NCBI GenBank assembly: GCA_949128115.1
Contig: OX421964.1
Span: forward strand, 49,950,601 to 50,014,600
Direction of reading: 5' to 3'
DNA: 64,000 nucleotides
Source of the DNA: Anaspis maculata
Lineage: Eukaryota; Arthropoda; Insecta; Coleoptera; Scraptiidae
In this document: piece after piece, positions 1 to 10,796 of the stretch
Layout of the letters: every line of letters begins with the position of its first letter
How positions within the stretch are numbered: position 1 is the first letter of the stretch
Translations under genes and position numbers: made by a program
The notes under the pieces: generated by a model
Database searches by the model: none
Seen by the model: only the letters and a program-made list of their open reading frames with translations
Told to the model about the DNA's origin: nothing

Positions 1-2
1 TG

Positions 3-924
3 CTGGAGAATCTACACTTGTTGCTGGGAAGTCGTATTTTGATTGTTGGTGATTTCAATGTTCCGGAATATTACGACTGCAAGATTGGTATCACTCCAAA
101 CACCAATAAAGTACAGGTGGTAAACAACTTATGTGCGCTTCATGACTTGCAACAATCAAATACAAAGTTGAACCACAACTCACGATTACTGGATCTCGTT
201 TTGTGTAATTTTCCTTGTCTTGTCTCCGAGCCTCCAGATGTTCTCTTGGATGAGGATGCTCACCATCCGGCTTTTGTGATTGAGTTTGAGCATGGCGACT
301 CTCGGAGCGAGACGGAATTACCTGTACGATCCGAGGGTTACAACTTCAAAAAAGCAAATTTCTTGGCTCTATATGATGAACTTGTGAGCACGACCTGGGA
401 CTTCCTTTATACCTATGACGACCCAAACAGCGCAGTTGCGGCTTTTTACGATAAGCTTTACGGTATTCTGAATAAGCATGTGCCAGCCAGAAAAGAATCA
501 GGTGGGAGTTACCCCGCATGGTACAATGGTGAAATAATTAGGCTCTTGAAAACCAAGGGGCGAGCCTGGACCAAATATAGACGATCTCCAACCACAACTA
601 ATTACAATAAATTCAAGTCACTAAGGTCTCAACTAAAATCCCTCACCACAGACTCTCATAAAAAATATAATCTAAGGGTGGAACGTGAAATCAAAGAGAA
701 TCCGAGGGCTTTTTGGTCACATATCAACTCCAAGCGAAAAAATGAAGGTATGCCATCTGTGATGCTTTATAATGGCGAAGAATTACAGAATTCCACTGCG
801 GTTGTGAATGCATTCGCTGACTCTTTTTCGAAAAACTTCAACACCTGTGACAATAATATTGGTCAGAACATTCCAATTGACAATACCACATCTTCTTTTC
901 TACAGGTGACATCTATCCCTGAGG
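3..924 (+). pseudogene. LINE ORF2, endonuclease end and linker (5' part, split by an insertion)
   Basis: This is the first part of the second ORF of a non-LTR retrotransposon. The frame is already open at base 3, so the start lies outside the window. The motif ILIVGDFNVP near the beginning is the GDFN signature of the AP-type endonuclease domain, and DEDAHHPAFVI lies near the end of that domain. The remainder is the basic linker to the reverse transcriptase. The frame stops being LINE sequence at 924. It resumes at 5397 in the same frame, after a 7-bp duplication of CCTGAGG (918-924 and 5390-5396). The ORF was therefore intact when the 925-5389 element landed in it. Clade (jockey/CR1-like) is judged from motif style only. 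Confidence 0.85.
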
Positions 925-1391
925 CACAGACTACCAATACAGACGGTCAACCGGCGAACAGGGCGATGTGTTTCTGGGTTGCCACTGCCAGGTGGCGTTC
1001 GTCCCGAAGTGTCGCTCCGCGGGGCGCGAGACCGTGCGTCACATTCTAACCGCCGAGCTCTAGCGCGGAACGTGATACTTACCCAAACAAGTGAGATTCG
1101 ACAGTTCCTGCGTTTTTATTACACTTTACTATCGCATCATACCCTTACTACCACTCCTACCACTACCTGTTATTTATATTGTTATTCAATGCAGATCTTG
1201 ACCTACACCATCATTTATTTTCCTTCATTCAAGTAACTAATTTCTAAATCAAGACTCCATCCAAAAATCTTATTCTCATGTGGAAGAATTATTTAATTAG
1301 GTACCTAAAGCCACAGCTAATAATAGGTGTAGGTACATAATTGTATACCATTTTCATTTAGGTACTTCTAAATTTTCTTAAAGGCTTACAG

Positions 1392-1759
1392 GGACCATTG
1401 AAAGCGGGCCCAATAGATTAGGAATATTTACCTTATCTGATAAAAAAAACTTTTGCAAAAATACTATTGTCAATTGTGCAATGAAATTATTGGGGTATGC
1501 AAATCTAACGAAGGAAGATGAATTATTGATACTAAAGAAAAATTATGGAACGTCATTGAACCCATGTGATTTGAAGACTCCTCCAAATATTATGGAAAAA
1601 AAATATAAAACTGCATTTGACATAGTTTCAAAAAAATTAAAGAAGAGGTGGTGCGATCTACGTGTGACAGCTACATTATTCAAATTAATTCTGAAAAGGT
1701 TGAAAAAAAATCAAGAAATCAACAGCCTGTTCTTCATGGCCAATGTGAAATTCATTTGA
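1392..1759 (+). CDS. Exon-like ORF of unknown function inside the TIR element
   Basis: A splice-acceptor-like CTTACAG at 1385-1391 opens a frame that runs to the stop at 1757-1759, about 121 codons. The protein is lysine-rich with a basic C-terminal half (for example LKKRWCDLRVTATLFKL). No family was recognised. Its position near the left TIR could make it the last exon of a decayed transposase, but that is inference. It could also be chance reading in AT-rich DNA. Confidence 0.3.
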
Positions 1760-1988
1760 ACTTTTTGTTACATTCAATGATACACACAGTAATATCCAAA
1801 GAATGTGAATATTTTAGTAGTTTGCAAAAATACTCAAAAAAGACTCTAAAACAACACCCAAAAATGAAGACTTTTCAACACCAACGGAGCAATAAAACAA
1901 TTTTTTTGAAGCCTATAAGTTGGTTTTCTCTTTGTTAGCACTAAGATAATGATTTTGATGTAATAATATAGTGGACATAAAGGTGCAT

Positions 1989-3602
1989 ACAGGGTGGCCC
2001 AACGAAAATACAACAGAGGGGTTTTTGGGCATTTCACCTCGTTTTTTTGGAAAAATCTCAGACAGGTTGATTTTTATATCGAGGGGGACATCTGAAACAT
2101 ACATTGGCAAATTTCTATCATGAGACCCCTCAACCCCACCCACCCCAACTTCGAAATCTCCAACGACACCACCCACCTGCTTGCGATACATCAAATTGAA
2201 GAGAATTAAATTCTCTTCAATGAAAAAATATTTAAAAAAAATTGAATCCCACCACTCTTCTTCCTAAAATACTATGACTGTCCCGCTTTATATTATTGAC
2301 TCCTCAATTTTTTTCAAGTTGGTCCGCGTCATCCCAGATAGTATCGAAGAAGAAAATTTTCAGTGGAGAAAGTGCTACCCAAATTCACCCCTTTGCTCTC
2401 CCCCACCCAGCTTCAAAATTCAACAAGATACCACCTACTTTGTGATACATCGAATTGAAGGGATTTCAATTCTTCTTCCGAAAACAATGTAATGTCTCTA
2501 AGAAAATTTGCGAACATAATTTGAGAAGCAAAAATGAAATCGCTGTTCCCAAAGCCCAAAAAACCGTCGGCCAAAACTGTTTTGTTTATCTGGCTCCTAG
2601 GCTATTCAATAAAGTGTCAGACTCAATAAAAAATATTGAAAATCATAAGCGAAAGTGTACAGAACTGAAAGAGTGGATTTTAATTGGTGACATCAAGGAA
2701 ATGCTGCCCACACTGCTCTGAGGCGTTTCACCTCGATCGATTTTGACCCAATTTTTGATTTTTGACTTTTTTCACCTCATTTTCAATTTTTCTGCTCAAT
2801 CTTGATTTTTTTTTATTTATTCTCATCTGTTTGTATTTTGAGTATCTGTTTTTTTTTAATTTTCAATAGTTGTTTATTCAATCGCACTCACACACAAAGT
2901 TCCCTTGAGGAACTTTAAGTGAGGCTTACTCTTTTCCCAGTACAGCTAGTGCTGTGTTGATGTAGGTGGTTGTGTTATTTTGTAGAGTGTAATTTTTTTC
3001 TGCTGTTGCTGAAATGGGAAATGAATATTATTATAACATTAATGTTTCGAAAATTCTCAACCCCACCCCCCAAATAATTGAACATTCAAACTATTTGAGG
3101 AGGGAAAGAGGGGTTTGTTAAAATTTTGAAAATATTTTCTTCAGGAAGAGAATTAAGTTCCCTTCAATTTGATGTATCGCAAAGTGAGTAGGTAGTATAA
3201 TTTTTTAATTAGAAGGGGTGAATTTGGGTGGCACTTTTTCCATAAAAAATTTTCTTTCTCGAATGACGAAGAATGACGTTGACTGCAATGAAGGAAATTG
3301 AGAGGTCAAGAATATCAAATCGGTCACTCGGAATTTTAGGAAAATATGAAGTGAGGCTGAAAATTTGGAAAATATTTTTTTTTAAGAGTATTTGATTATC
3401 TTTGATTTGATGTATCGCAAAGCGGATAATGTCATTTGAAAGTTGCGGTGGGTGGGGGTGAGGGGGCTGAAGATAGAAATTCGCCAATGTCTGTTTCAGA
3501 TGTCCCCGTCGATATTAGAGTCGACCGTCGACCTGTCCAAGCTTTGAGAAAAAAAAAAAGACTAAGAAACCCCTCTGTTCTGTTTTCGTTGGGCCACCCT
3601 GT
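1989..3602. mobile_element. Foldback element F1, terminal ACAGGGTGGCCCAACGAAAA
   Basis: The left end (1989 onward) and right end (to 3602) are inverted copies that match imperfectly over roughly 480 bases each. Shared blocks include CAGGGTGGCCCAACGAAAA and the CGAGGGGGACATCTGAAAC module. The centre (~2478-3040) holds an inserted LINE tail. The same right-arm sequence recurs alone at 7083-7247, and the GGGGGACATCT module recurs in the palindrome at 23008-24865. No clear target duplication was found. Confidence 0.7.
2475..2721 (+). pseudogene. LINE reverse-transcriptase ORF, C-terminal remnant
   Basis: The translation contains HNLRSKNEIAVPKAQKTVGQ and NCFVYLAPRLFN. This is the typical C-terminal pattern of CR1/jockey-type LINE proteins, where a short conserved block around SKTGQNSFLYLAPRLWN precedes the stop. 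It ends in TGA at 2719-2721, and an AT-rich 3' tail follows to about 3040. It is 5'-truncated and sits in the middle of foldback F1, as expected for a LINE that inserted into that element. Confidence 0.65.
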
Positions 3603-3642
3603 GAAATAAATCTGTCTCTTCACGTAAATTGAAAAAGTATAT

Positions 3643-4007
3643 TGCGACGCGTTTTGGCCTTACAATTTGGGATAAAGAGTCATCTTCAAAGCAATAAATG
3701 TGTAGAAATTGGTGTTTGTCAAAGTCAGGGGTTTCTAACAGCGGTTTCTAAAAGAGAGTACAAGCTATCTGAAAAATTATCAGAAAGAGAGGAATTGAAA
3801 AGCATATTTTTTATCAAAAGTAGACATTCTGTAATTGGAACGGATGGGAATAAATTTGTGACATCAGAAGAAATCAGAAACGAATTTAGTGGTGGAGTAA
3901 TGTTTTTAATTTTGTTGATCAACTCTGTTGTGTTTTTGGCACTGAAATTTAGTTTAAAATTCAAGATATCTGGTAAAATTCTATTGAGGAGTTTTGATAG
4001 TTCATAG
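3643..4007 (-). pseudogene. Penelope-like reverse transcriptase fragment
   Basis: On the minus strand a frame running down to about 3725 reads LISSDVTNLFPSVPI, which matches the conserved RT motif of Penelope-like elements (usually SFDVxxLFTxVP). It is a short fragment without the YADD region or the GIY-YIG endonuclease. Downstream on that strand (lower coordinates) comes the motif CCAAAACGCGTCGCAATA, similar to sequence seen after Penelope-type ORFs. A dead fragment. Confidence 0.55.
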
Positions 4008-4010
4008 ACA

Positions 4011-5362
4011 CGAGAATTTTAAAAGAAACAACAGACCTTCATTGGATTATGTAGTTTGTGAATTTCTGGAAGGGGAAAATATTATTATAATTGAGGAATT
4101 TTAGGATTGGTCAACATTAATTCAGATGGAAAATGATTAAAATGTTTGATAGCTCATGAATTGATTTTGATATTATTTCTATTCAAAGTAATAAATTGAT
4201 TATTTGGATTCTATTTCAAAATTTCAGAATCCGGAGAATTTGAAAAGTTTCTGTTTTTCGATGTACGAAATAAAGGTGTATTTTATTATTATTTATTTCT
4301 ACAACAATGCCTCCACAAAGAACTGACCCTGACGTTACGATATTTACATGATATATTGTTTACCCATTTATATATTTTTTTTTAGTTAGAGGCAAGTAAT
4401 GTTAATTATGTCACAGAATTCCGTCGTAGATACAGCATGTGATCAAGTTATTGTTCTGTTGCTTCTAAACTGATTTCTGCTCATTCACGCAGAAGAGTAA
4501 AAAGAAGATGAAAATATATTTTTTCAAATGAAAAATTGGACTTTATTGATTGAATTACATGAAAAAAATCGATTTTCGGCTGACGTCCCAGTGCGTGGCT
4601 TGTACACCGCATGTCAGTTTATCATGGCAATTTAAAATTGTCCCAATTTTCTTGAATATTGTTCAAAACATTGCACTTTCAAAATTTTACACCTTATTGT
4701 TTTGAATATTGTTGGTAAAATTCCGATGAAAAGCTCAGATGGTACCTATAGCTACGTTCCAGAACGTATTAAGATGCAAATCGGCTATTGCTTTAATTTT
4801 AATCAAATGAATAAGTCGTATTTCCCATCGAAAATAAGATGAACATCAATCAAAAGTTCAAAACGGACATAGATGAACATAGAAAAAATAGTGTCCAGAA
4901 AATGTAATATTAACTTTAGAGTGATCGAATTTTCTCCTCAAAGTAGGCTTCAAGTGGTCTTCTTGGTAGCCACGGTTTTTCGACAGATTTTCAGGAATCA
5001 TAGGTGACCGGAGGAGAAATGTATTCGATCACTCGTTATAACCACTTTATCTCATCCAAACAAAATTCGGAAATTGTGACCAAAATTACCTACCTAGCAC
5101 CGCTAGGGAACATGGATTTATCAAAAGAACATGGATTTATCTTCATCACACAGGTCGGCCCTGGTGCTTGTATTTATAGTTGTTGAATTGGCGATGTTTA
5201 TAAACATGTCGCTGCTCGCCGATTTTTATTACCCTGCAGTGTCTGCTCCGGCATTGAAGCCCGATAACTGTGCGATAGCATGTGACTGCTGCGGCGCACC
5301 GATTCTCAGTTTTCACGAGCGTAACACGCCGCGGCACCTACTGGTGATCTTTGTAAGATGCA
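4011..5362. other. Interior of the TIR element, no gene recognised
   Basis: AT-rich sequence between the Penelope-like fragment and the right TIR. Small ORFs at 5004-5186 and 5131-5367 have no recognisable domain and overlap each other. Nothing else supportable. Confidence 0.5.
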
Positions 5363-5389
5363 GTTGACCGTCTGTATTGGTAGTCTGTG

Positions 5390-6910
5390 CCTGAGGCAAA
5401 AGTTCTGTCATCATTAAAGAAGATGCCTTCTAAACCGACCACTGGCCCTGACTTGATACCTGCTTTCCTGGTGAGAGACTGTGCTGTTGCTTTCTGTGCA
5501 CCTCTCACTTACATTTTCAACCTTGTTCTCAAGACGTCAATTTACCCTGAGCGTTGGAGAGAGTCACGGGTTTGTCCTGTTTTCAAGAAGGGCAACAAAG
5601 GCCATGTCGATAACTATAGACCGATTACCATTATCAACAACTTTTCGAAGGCATTCGAATTCATCATACATGACTACATCTCTTCCTATGCAAACAAACG
5701 TCTTTCTGCGTCCCAGCATGGATTTATGTCTGGGCGTTCTACCACAACAAATTTAACATGTATTGCGCAATTCGTTGCTGACAAACTGGACCAAAGGCAG
5801 CAGGTTGACGTTGTCTACACAGACTTTTCCAAAGCTTTCGATCGTCTGAATCATTCGATTTTACTCGGAAAGCTGGAGTCATTTGGTTTGTCGGCCTCGC
5901 TTGTGAATTTACTCAGGTCATACTTGAGTAATCGTTGTCAGTATGTGCAGGTCAGGGGTTGCCGTTCCTCTGTTTTTGCGCAACCCTCTGGTGTTCCGCA
6001 AGGTACGGTTTTGGGGCCGCTTTTATTCTCCATCTTTATCAATGATATCACGGCAGAGCTCGATGTAAATTGTTTGTTGTATGCTGACGACATGAAGTTG
6101 TACCAACCAATCCTCACAGCTGACGACTGCGTCAGATTGCAGCGGAACCTTGATGTTTTGAGTCGGTGGTGTGTTCGTAACCAGCTACCTCTGAACATTG
6201 AGAAGTGTAATGTGATGAGTTACCATAGGATAATATCTCCAGTGTTGTTTGATTATTCCATCAGTGGCAAAATTTTAAGTCGGCCAAACACCGTGAAGGA
6301 TCTGGGTGTCTTATTTGACTCTAAACTAACATTTGTTCCTCACGTCGAGTCCGTTATTCCTGATGCGCTGAAGACTCTGGGATTTGTATTGCGTGGATGT
6401 AGGTACATGACTAATATTATGACTTTCAGAACGCTCTACACATCGTTTGTACGATCGCGCCTTGAGTATGCCTCGGTTGTGTGGTCTCCAAAGTATGATG
6501 TTCACATCGCATCTCTCGAAAAAGTTCAAAGACGATTTCTTAAGACCTCTGCATTTATGTTGACAGGTTCCTATCCTCGACAGGGCACTCCGCAGCATCA
6601 CCTTTTGCAGCAGTTCGGCATGCAGTCCTTGCGCGACAGGCGTGATATGCACTCTGTTATATTTCTGTTCAAGGTAGTCAATTCCATCATCGACTGTCCA
6701 GAGATACTGTCCAGCTTGAACCTGCGTGTTCCTAGGCAGGGGTCTCGCTGTCGTCAACTGTTCCACCTGCCACACGCGAGAACGAATGTGCTGATGTCCT
6801 CCCCTCTCTATAAGATGATACGCAGCTACTCCGACATCGAGGAAGGATGTGACATTTTCAACGCGACTATACCATCTATCCGAGAAATTTTCAACTGTCT
6901 GTATCGATAG
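5390..6910 (+). pseudogene. LINE ORF2, reverse transcriptase (3' part of the split ORF)
   Basis: This continues the frame broken at 924. RT motifs occur in order: VCPVFKKGNKGHVDNYRPIT, a palm segment VDVVYTDFSKAFDRLNH (first catalytic Asp), SGVPQGTVLGPLLFSIFIND, and LLYADDMKLY (catalytic YADD). A thumb and the jockey/CR1-like C-terminal domain follow, with TAG at 6908-6910. This half has no internal stop. The element was probably competent before it was interrupted, so the event is fairly young. The CDS proper resumes after the target duplication, at 5397. Confidence 0.9.
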
Positions 6911-7065
6911 CCCATAGATCTTTGTTTTTTTTTTAATTGTGAAGTCTTCCAGTTTTGTATTGTTTCATTGCTTTATACACAATTATGTTGTTCACTATTT
7001 TTTGTTCATCATCTTGTAAATAGGATATTTCCTGTAGATGATTCAATAAATTATTATTATTATTA
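6911..7065 (+). repeat. LINE 3' UTR and simple-repeat tail
   Basis: A T-rich 3' UTR follows the RT stop, with AATAAA at 7045-7050 and then an ATT trinucleotide tail. CR1/jockey-like LINEs commonly end in such microsatellite tails, which marks the 3' end of the element near 7065. Confidence 0.65.
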
Positions 7066-7082
7066 ATTGCTATTTAAAATTT

Positions 7083-7247
7083 CCGAAGGGGCTGCCGCCC
7101 TGACTACAGGGGTTAAACTTCACGGTTAAACTAACAGCAGTTCAACGTCCTCCTTGAAAACAAAGTTGACCTGTCCGGACTTTTTTCGAAAAAAATGAGG
7201 ACAAATGCCCGAAAATCTGTCTGTTTCGTTCTCGTTGGGCCACCCTG
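7083..7247. repeat. Solo arm of foldback family F1
   Basis: The segment ends in TTGGGCCACCCTGTA and carries the GACCTGTCC block, in the same order as the right arm of the element at 1989-3602. No left partner lies nearby, so this is a truncated or solo arm. Confidence 0.55.
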
Positions 7248-7437
7248 TAATACCTGCTATCAAATCCCACTTATGCAGATAATACACAAAGGCGTTTGGC
7301 TGATATCTTGACTGAGGGCGTAGTTCCTCTTTTGAGTACACTTGCGTGTATTGATTTTGGTCGTATTAGAAGGCTTGAAATTTTCTGGTACAAAATGTTC
7401 CGAGAAAAATTTCAAATGAGAAACTTCATCCCTGTCC

Positions 7438-8081
7438 TAGGGTTGCCAGATGCAAAAATTGGATTTCCAGGACATAAGCTTCAAAAAACCAGGACAGACG
7501 TCGAAAAACAGGACTTTTAAAACTAATGATCATAATAAGTTTCAATGTAATGAATCTTCAATCAAAATGAACTCGAATGAATGAAAAGGACTGAGAAATT
7601 CACAAAAATTCAGAAAAAAAAAAAACTCAAACATCTCTATTTTTTAGAAACGTATTTTTGTTCGGACTTTACCGCCTCAGAACTTTTTTATTTTTTAATA
7701 CGAAGTGATACAATTCTTTGCACGACATATTGAAATTAGTTCTTATTTGTAGCTCCGATTTCACATGGTCAAGTAAAAGTCTATTCCGAGCATCTGTCCA
7801 AGAGGCAGTACAGAGCGAGAACAGTCTTTCGGAATCGGTATTTGAGCCATAAATCGAAAGAACAAATTTTATGATTTTTGAAAAGATAGACGATGTAACA
7901 GCTCCGGGAAAAAATGTAGAGGATACTCACAAATAATTCGAAACTGTATATTAAAAATACAGGAGAGCTTTGTTTCAAAAATACAGGACATTTAGCGTCC
8001 TGCGGAGGACTTAGGAAGGACGCAAAATTCTAAGGCTGAATCCAGGACGTCCTGCGAAATCCAGGACGTCTGGCAACCCTA
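7438..8081. mobile_element. Non-autonomous hAT-like element, 644 bp
   Basis: Terminal inverted repeats read TAGGGTTGCCAGA at the left and TCTGGCAACCCTA at the right. The flanks are an exact 8-bp direct repeat CCCTGTCC (7430-7437 and 8082-8089). An 8-bp target duplication with TAGGG ends is the hAT signature. The interior has no transposase. Variants of CCAGGAC recur in both subterminal regions, typical of transposase-binding repeats. Confidence 0.85.
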
Positions 8082-9376
8082 CCCTGTCCTGGTCCAAGCG
8101 GCAGATGTCAGTCCATCGCTTATTAGTAAGTAGATCTTTCAGGAAGTTATGTATTATTAAAATTGTACTTGATTGTAATGTGAGTATGTAACTGAGTTAA
8201 TTTGAAGTATGAGGTATACTGCGTTCAACACTACGCGACGCCTCTGGAAAGGAGAAATCTGGGAAATCACAACTCACTTGAATCATAAGCAGCATTCCTA
8301 CGTATAGTATTTGAGGATTTCAAAAAATGTTCGACGTACCGATGAAAGGGGTATTAATTGGCCCATCGTTGGGGTGGACTACATTTATTTGAAAGCAAAC
8401 AGGAACGGTACCTACTCAGACATTTTGAGAAAAATCAACATCAAACTAATAAGAACGGGCTAAATGAGGTTGATACCAAACGAACTCAAACAAGAAACAC
8501 AATTTTATTGTTTGCCCTTAAGCAAACTGTAACTCAAGCTGAACTGAATATATGTGCTAAATAACTACAAAGGCAATAAAAACTAAGGGCGGGTGCTGAA
8601 CAAATGTATAACTTCGCCACAGACCTCGCTATCACCTGAATCCCCTGATTTTGGAGCCAAACTGGTTCGTTTCTGTTTCTAATGAGCTAATCAAAAAAGT
8701 CTCGTTGTTAAAGTTGAAGCTCCATGGACAAATCTGATGTGAATCAATCTTGTAAGATTCCATGTTATTATTAGGCACATTTGTTTTCCATCACAATCAC
8801 CTGGTCCATCACCTGAAAGCTACACCAGATTTAATTGGTTTTCCCGCTCGGGGCTCTATGAAAACGGATTATTACCCATCGTTTCAGAAGTTGAAGAACC
8901 ATTTCCACTCTTGAAGACTAGCCATTGCAATGCCTTCCCGACTCAACCCAACTTGGTTGCTAGAAACTCCGTTTCTAAAACAATTCAGAGAAAATATGTT
9001 TTCAAGACTCTACCAGTGGAAAACTTACCTCGCTTTTTCAATCGCATGTCTGGAATGTTCGGAAATTCAGCAAAATAAGTCACCCACTACGTGCACTATG
9101 CCTTCTTCAAGCTTTCGCGCACCAAAAGAGCGTTTCAAACTTGTTTTGGTTACAATTCACGATTTCCTACTTGTTATAACCTCCAAAAGTTTAATAATTT
9201 TTGCAACTGTCAGAATGTCAAAGTGAATGGTGAATTTACTAAATTTTTCATGCCGCTATGTTGGCCCTTCGTCCACGTTCGTCTATGTACTCCCCTCCGT
9301 TGCTTTATATACAGAGCATGCGCGGTGATGACTTTTAGCCCGAGGATGTTGGGGTCACTAAAATATCAAAGGCACG
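8082..9376. other. Intergenic stretch, no gene recognised
   Basis: Short ORFs here (8358-8564, 8930-9226, 9091-9450) overlap, are cysteine- and phenylalanine-rich low-complexity readings, and show no domain. Bases 8250-8310 share a GGAAAGGAGAAA..CACTTGAATCA block with the hairpin at 31359-31474, suggesting a decayed copy of that repeat. Confidence 0.4.
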
Positions 9377-10037
9377 CTATATACTCTTTGGAGCCCTTTG
9401 TCGGAAGTTGCAGTTCTTGCTTACAGACTTGTTACAGACCCTGTTGCTAAATTCACTCTCTGGCTGCACTTCTCGAGATCTATTTTCAATTTCCTCCATC
9501 TGTCTCTTCGTGACTTCTATTGTTCTCCCCGAGGTTCTCCCCTTGTTTAGCAGATTATCAAGTGTTGGCTGTTCTGTGAGTCCAAATTTGCGCAATTCGA
9601 CATATTTTGTGCTCATTATGATCTGTGACTTTATTTCTTCATTCGCGTTGTTGAAGTTACATGTTTTTGAAGCTTTCAGCAGTCTTGCATAGTACTGATT
9701 CAATGCTTTCTTCTTGTTGCTGCACACTCTTCCTGAAATTAAACTTTTCAAACTCGGTGTTTACCCTGGGATGAAAGTTACTCTGCAGCTTTCTTCTTGC
9801 GGTTTCATATTCTGTAGGGTTTTGACCTGGATTTGGTGCGGCATCGGGAAGCGAAAGAAATAAATCGTGCACATCTTCACCCTCCAAATGCAATAACATC
9901 GCCTTCATGCGTGCTGGGTCTTGCACGTTTGCTGCCAACAGGTAATTTTCGAAGCGGTTTATCCACTTTTCCCAACGTGCGCCCACGTTTGATGAGTCTT
10001 CGTACATCTGGAATTGAGGGATTGGAATTCCTGCCAA
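9377..10037 (-). pseudogene. LTR retrotransposon gag, frameshifted and truncated
   Basis: The minus strand from 10037 reads MAGIPIPQFQMYED, then WEKWINRFENYLLAANV and LLHLEGEDVHDLF. This is the retrotransposon Gag pattern common in insect Ty3/gypsy and Pao-like elements. The frame shifts near 9700 and continues in the next frame (MKSLISGR... to 9377), with KYVELRKFGLTEQPTLDNLL typical of the gag region before the zinc knuckle. No zinc knuckle, protease or polymerase follows, so the element is cut off near 9370. Confidence 0.7.
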
Positions 10038-10163
10038 ACGGCGTCCATTTTATTCCCTTTGATTGTTCCACGTGTCTTCTCGATCTAGCCAATTATCTAC
10101 AAATATCTGTGTTAGTTTTGCTCATCGCCAAATCAAACCGTTGACATCTTCGTCGCCATTCTT

Positions 10164-10373
10164 TGTTGTGTTTGTTGCTGGTCAAATTAAACTCGGGGTT
10201 CGGTTTTATGTGGGTTTATTTGGCTTCTCTCATCTATACCACCGGTCTCGTACGTGCTGTTCTTCTTATCTATCTTTTTATTTCATACGCTATCATTCCT
10301 AATTCATATAAAATGCCACCGCCATCTACCACCATATTATACACCTATAATATACTCATTACAGGACACTACA
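10164..10373 (-). repeat. Probable 5' LTR of the truncated gag element
   Basis: Read on the minus strand, this 210-bp segment begins TGTAGTGTCCTG and ends in CACAACA. A few bases later comes TGGCGACGAAGATG, a likely primer-binding site, and then the gag ORF. The segment has an AATAAA-type signal. No second LTR was found, so the boundaries rest on this one copy. Confidence 0.45.
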
Positions 10374-10796
10374 CCTGTGAGCGTAGGACTAGAGGTGTGT
10401 GGTAGCTGTTTGTATTAGCAGGAGTCTGCCCTCACTGGTATGCGCGTAAGTGATTTCTCTATGGGAAAGGTGGATTTTCGAGATTATTCAATTTTCGAGA
10501 TTATTGACTCTTCAAGTTTATTCAATGTTCAGGACCACCTGACTTTTGGTTAAGCCTTCATGACCTAGTGTAATATAACGCGGTAGATTTCCGCTATAAT
10601 TTCATCTGTGCAAAAATTTTGCTTATGACAAATCTGCGTAAATGCATTAGTTTGTCAGGTTGTTTTCAATATCCCGCCATTACTTGCACCTCGCACATGT
10701 GCAGTATGGCCAGGAAAATGCCGTATGGGTCTGGCGACATCTCTGGTCTGGGCGGCCTTATTTCTAGAGGGGAGCGATCACCAGGCGATCACAGTT
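10374..10796. other. No gene recognised
   Basis: A spacer between the LTR remnant and the hAT-like element at 10805. It contains a short direct repeat of TTTTCGAGATTATT near 10475-10505 and nothing else supportable. Confidence 0.4.

Larger units (their letters stand above)
925..5389. mobile_element. 4.46-kb DNA transposon with perfect 27-bp TIRs, inserted in a LINE
   Basis: Bases 925-951 are the exact reverse complement of 5363-5389; the repeats begin CACAGACTACC. The flanks are a direct duplication of CCTGAGG (918-924, 5390-5396). The match extends to 9 bp if the terminal CA is counted as target rather than TIR, so the target duplication is 7-9 bp. P-like, Merlin or MULE-type elements would fit that size, but no transposase was recognised. 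The interior contains an exon-like ORF (1392-1759), a foldback element (1989-3602) with a LINE tail inside it, and a Penelope-like fragment (3643-4007). It is therefore a composite and probably non-autonomous. Confidence 0.85.
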
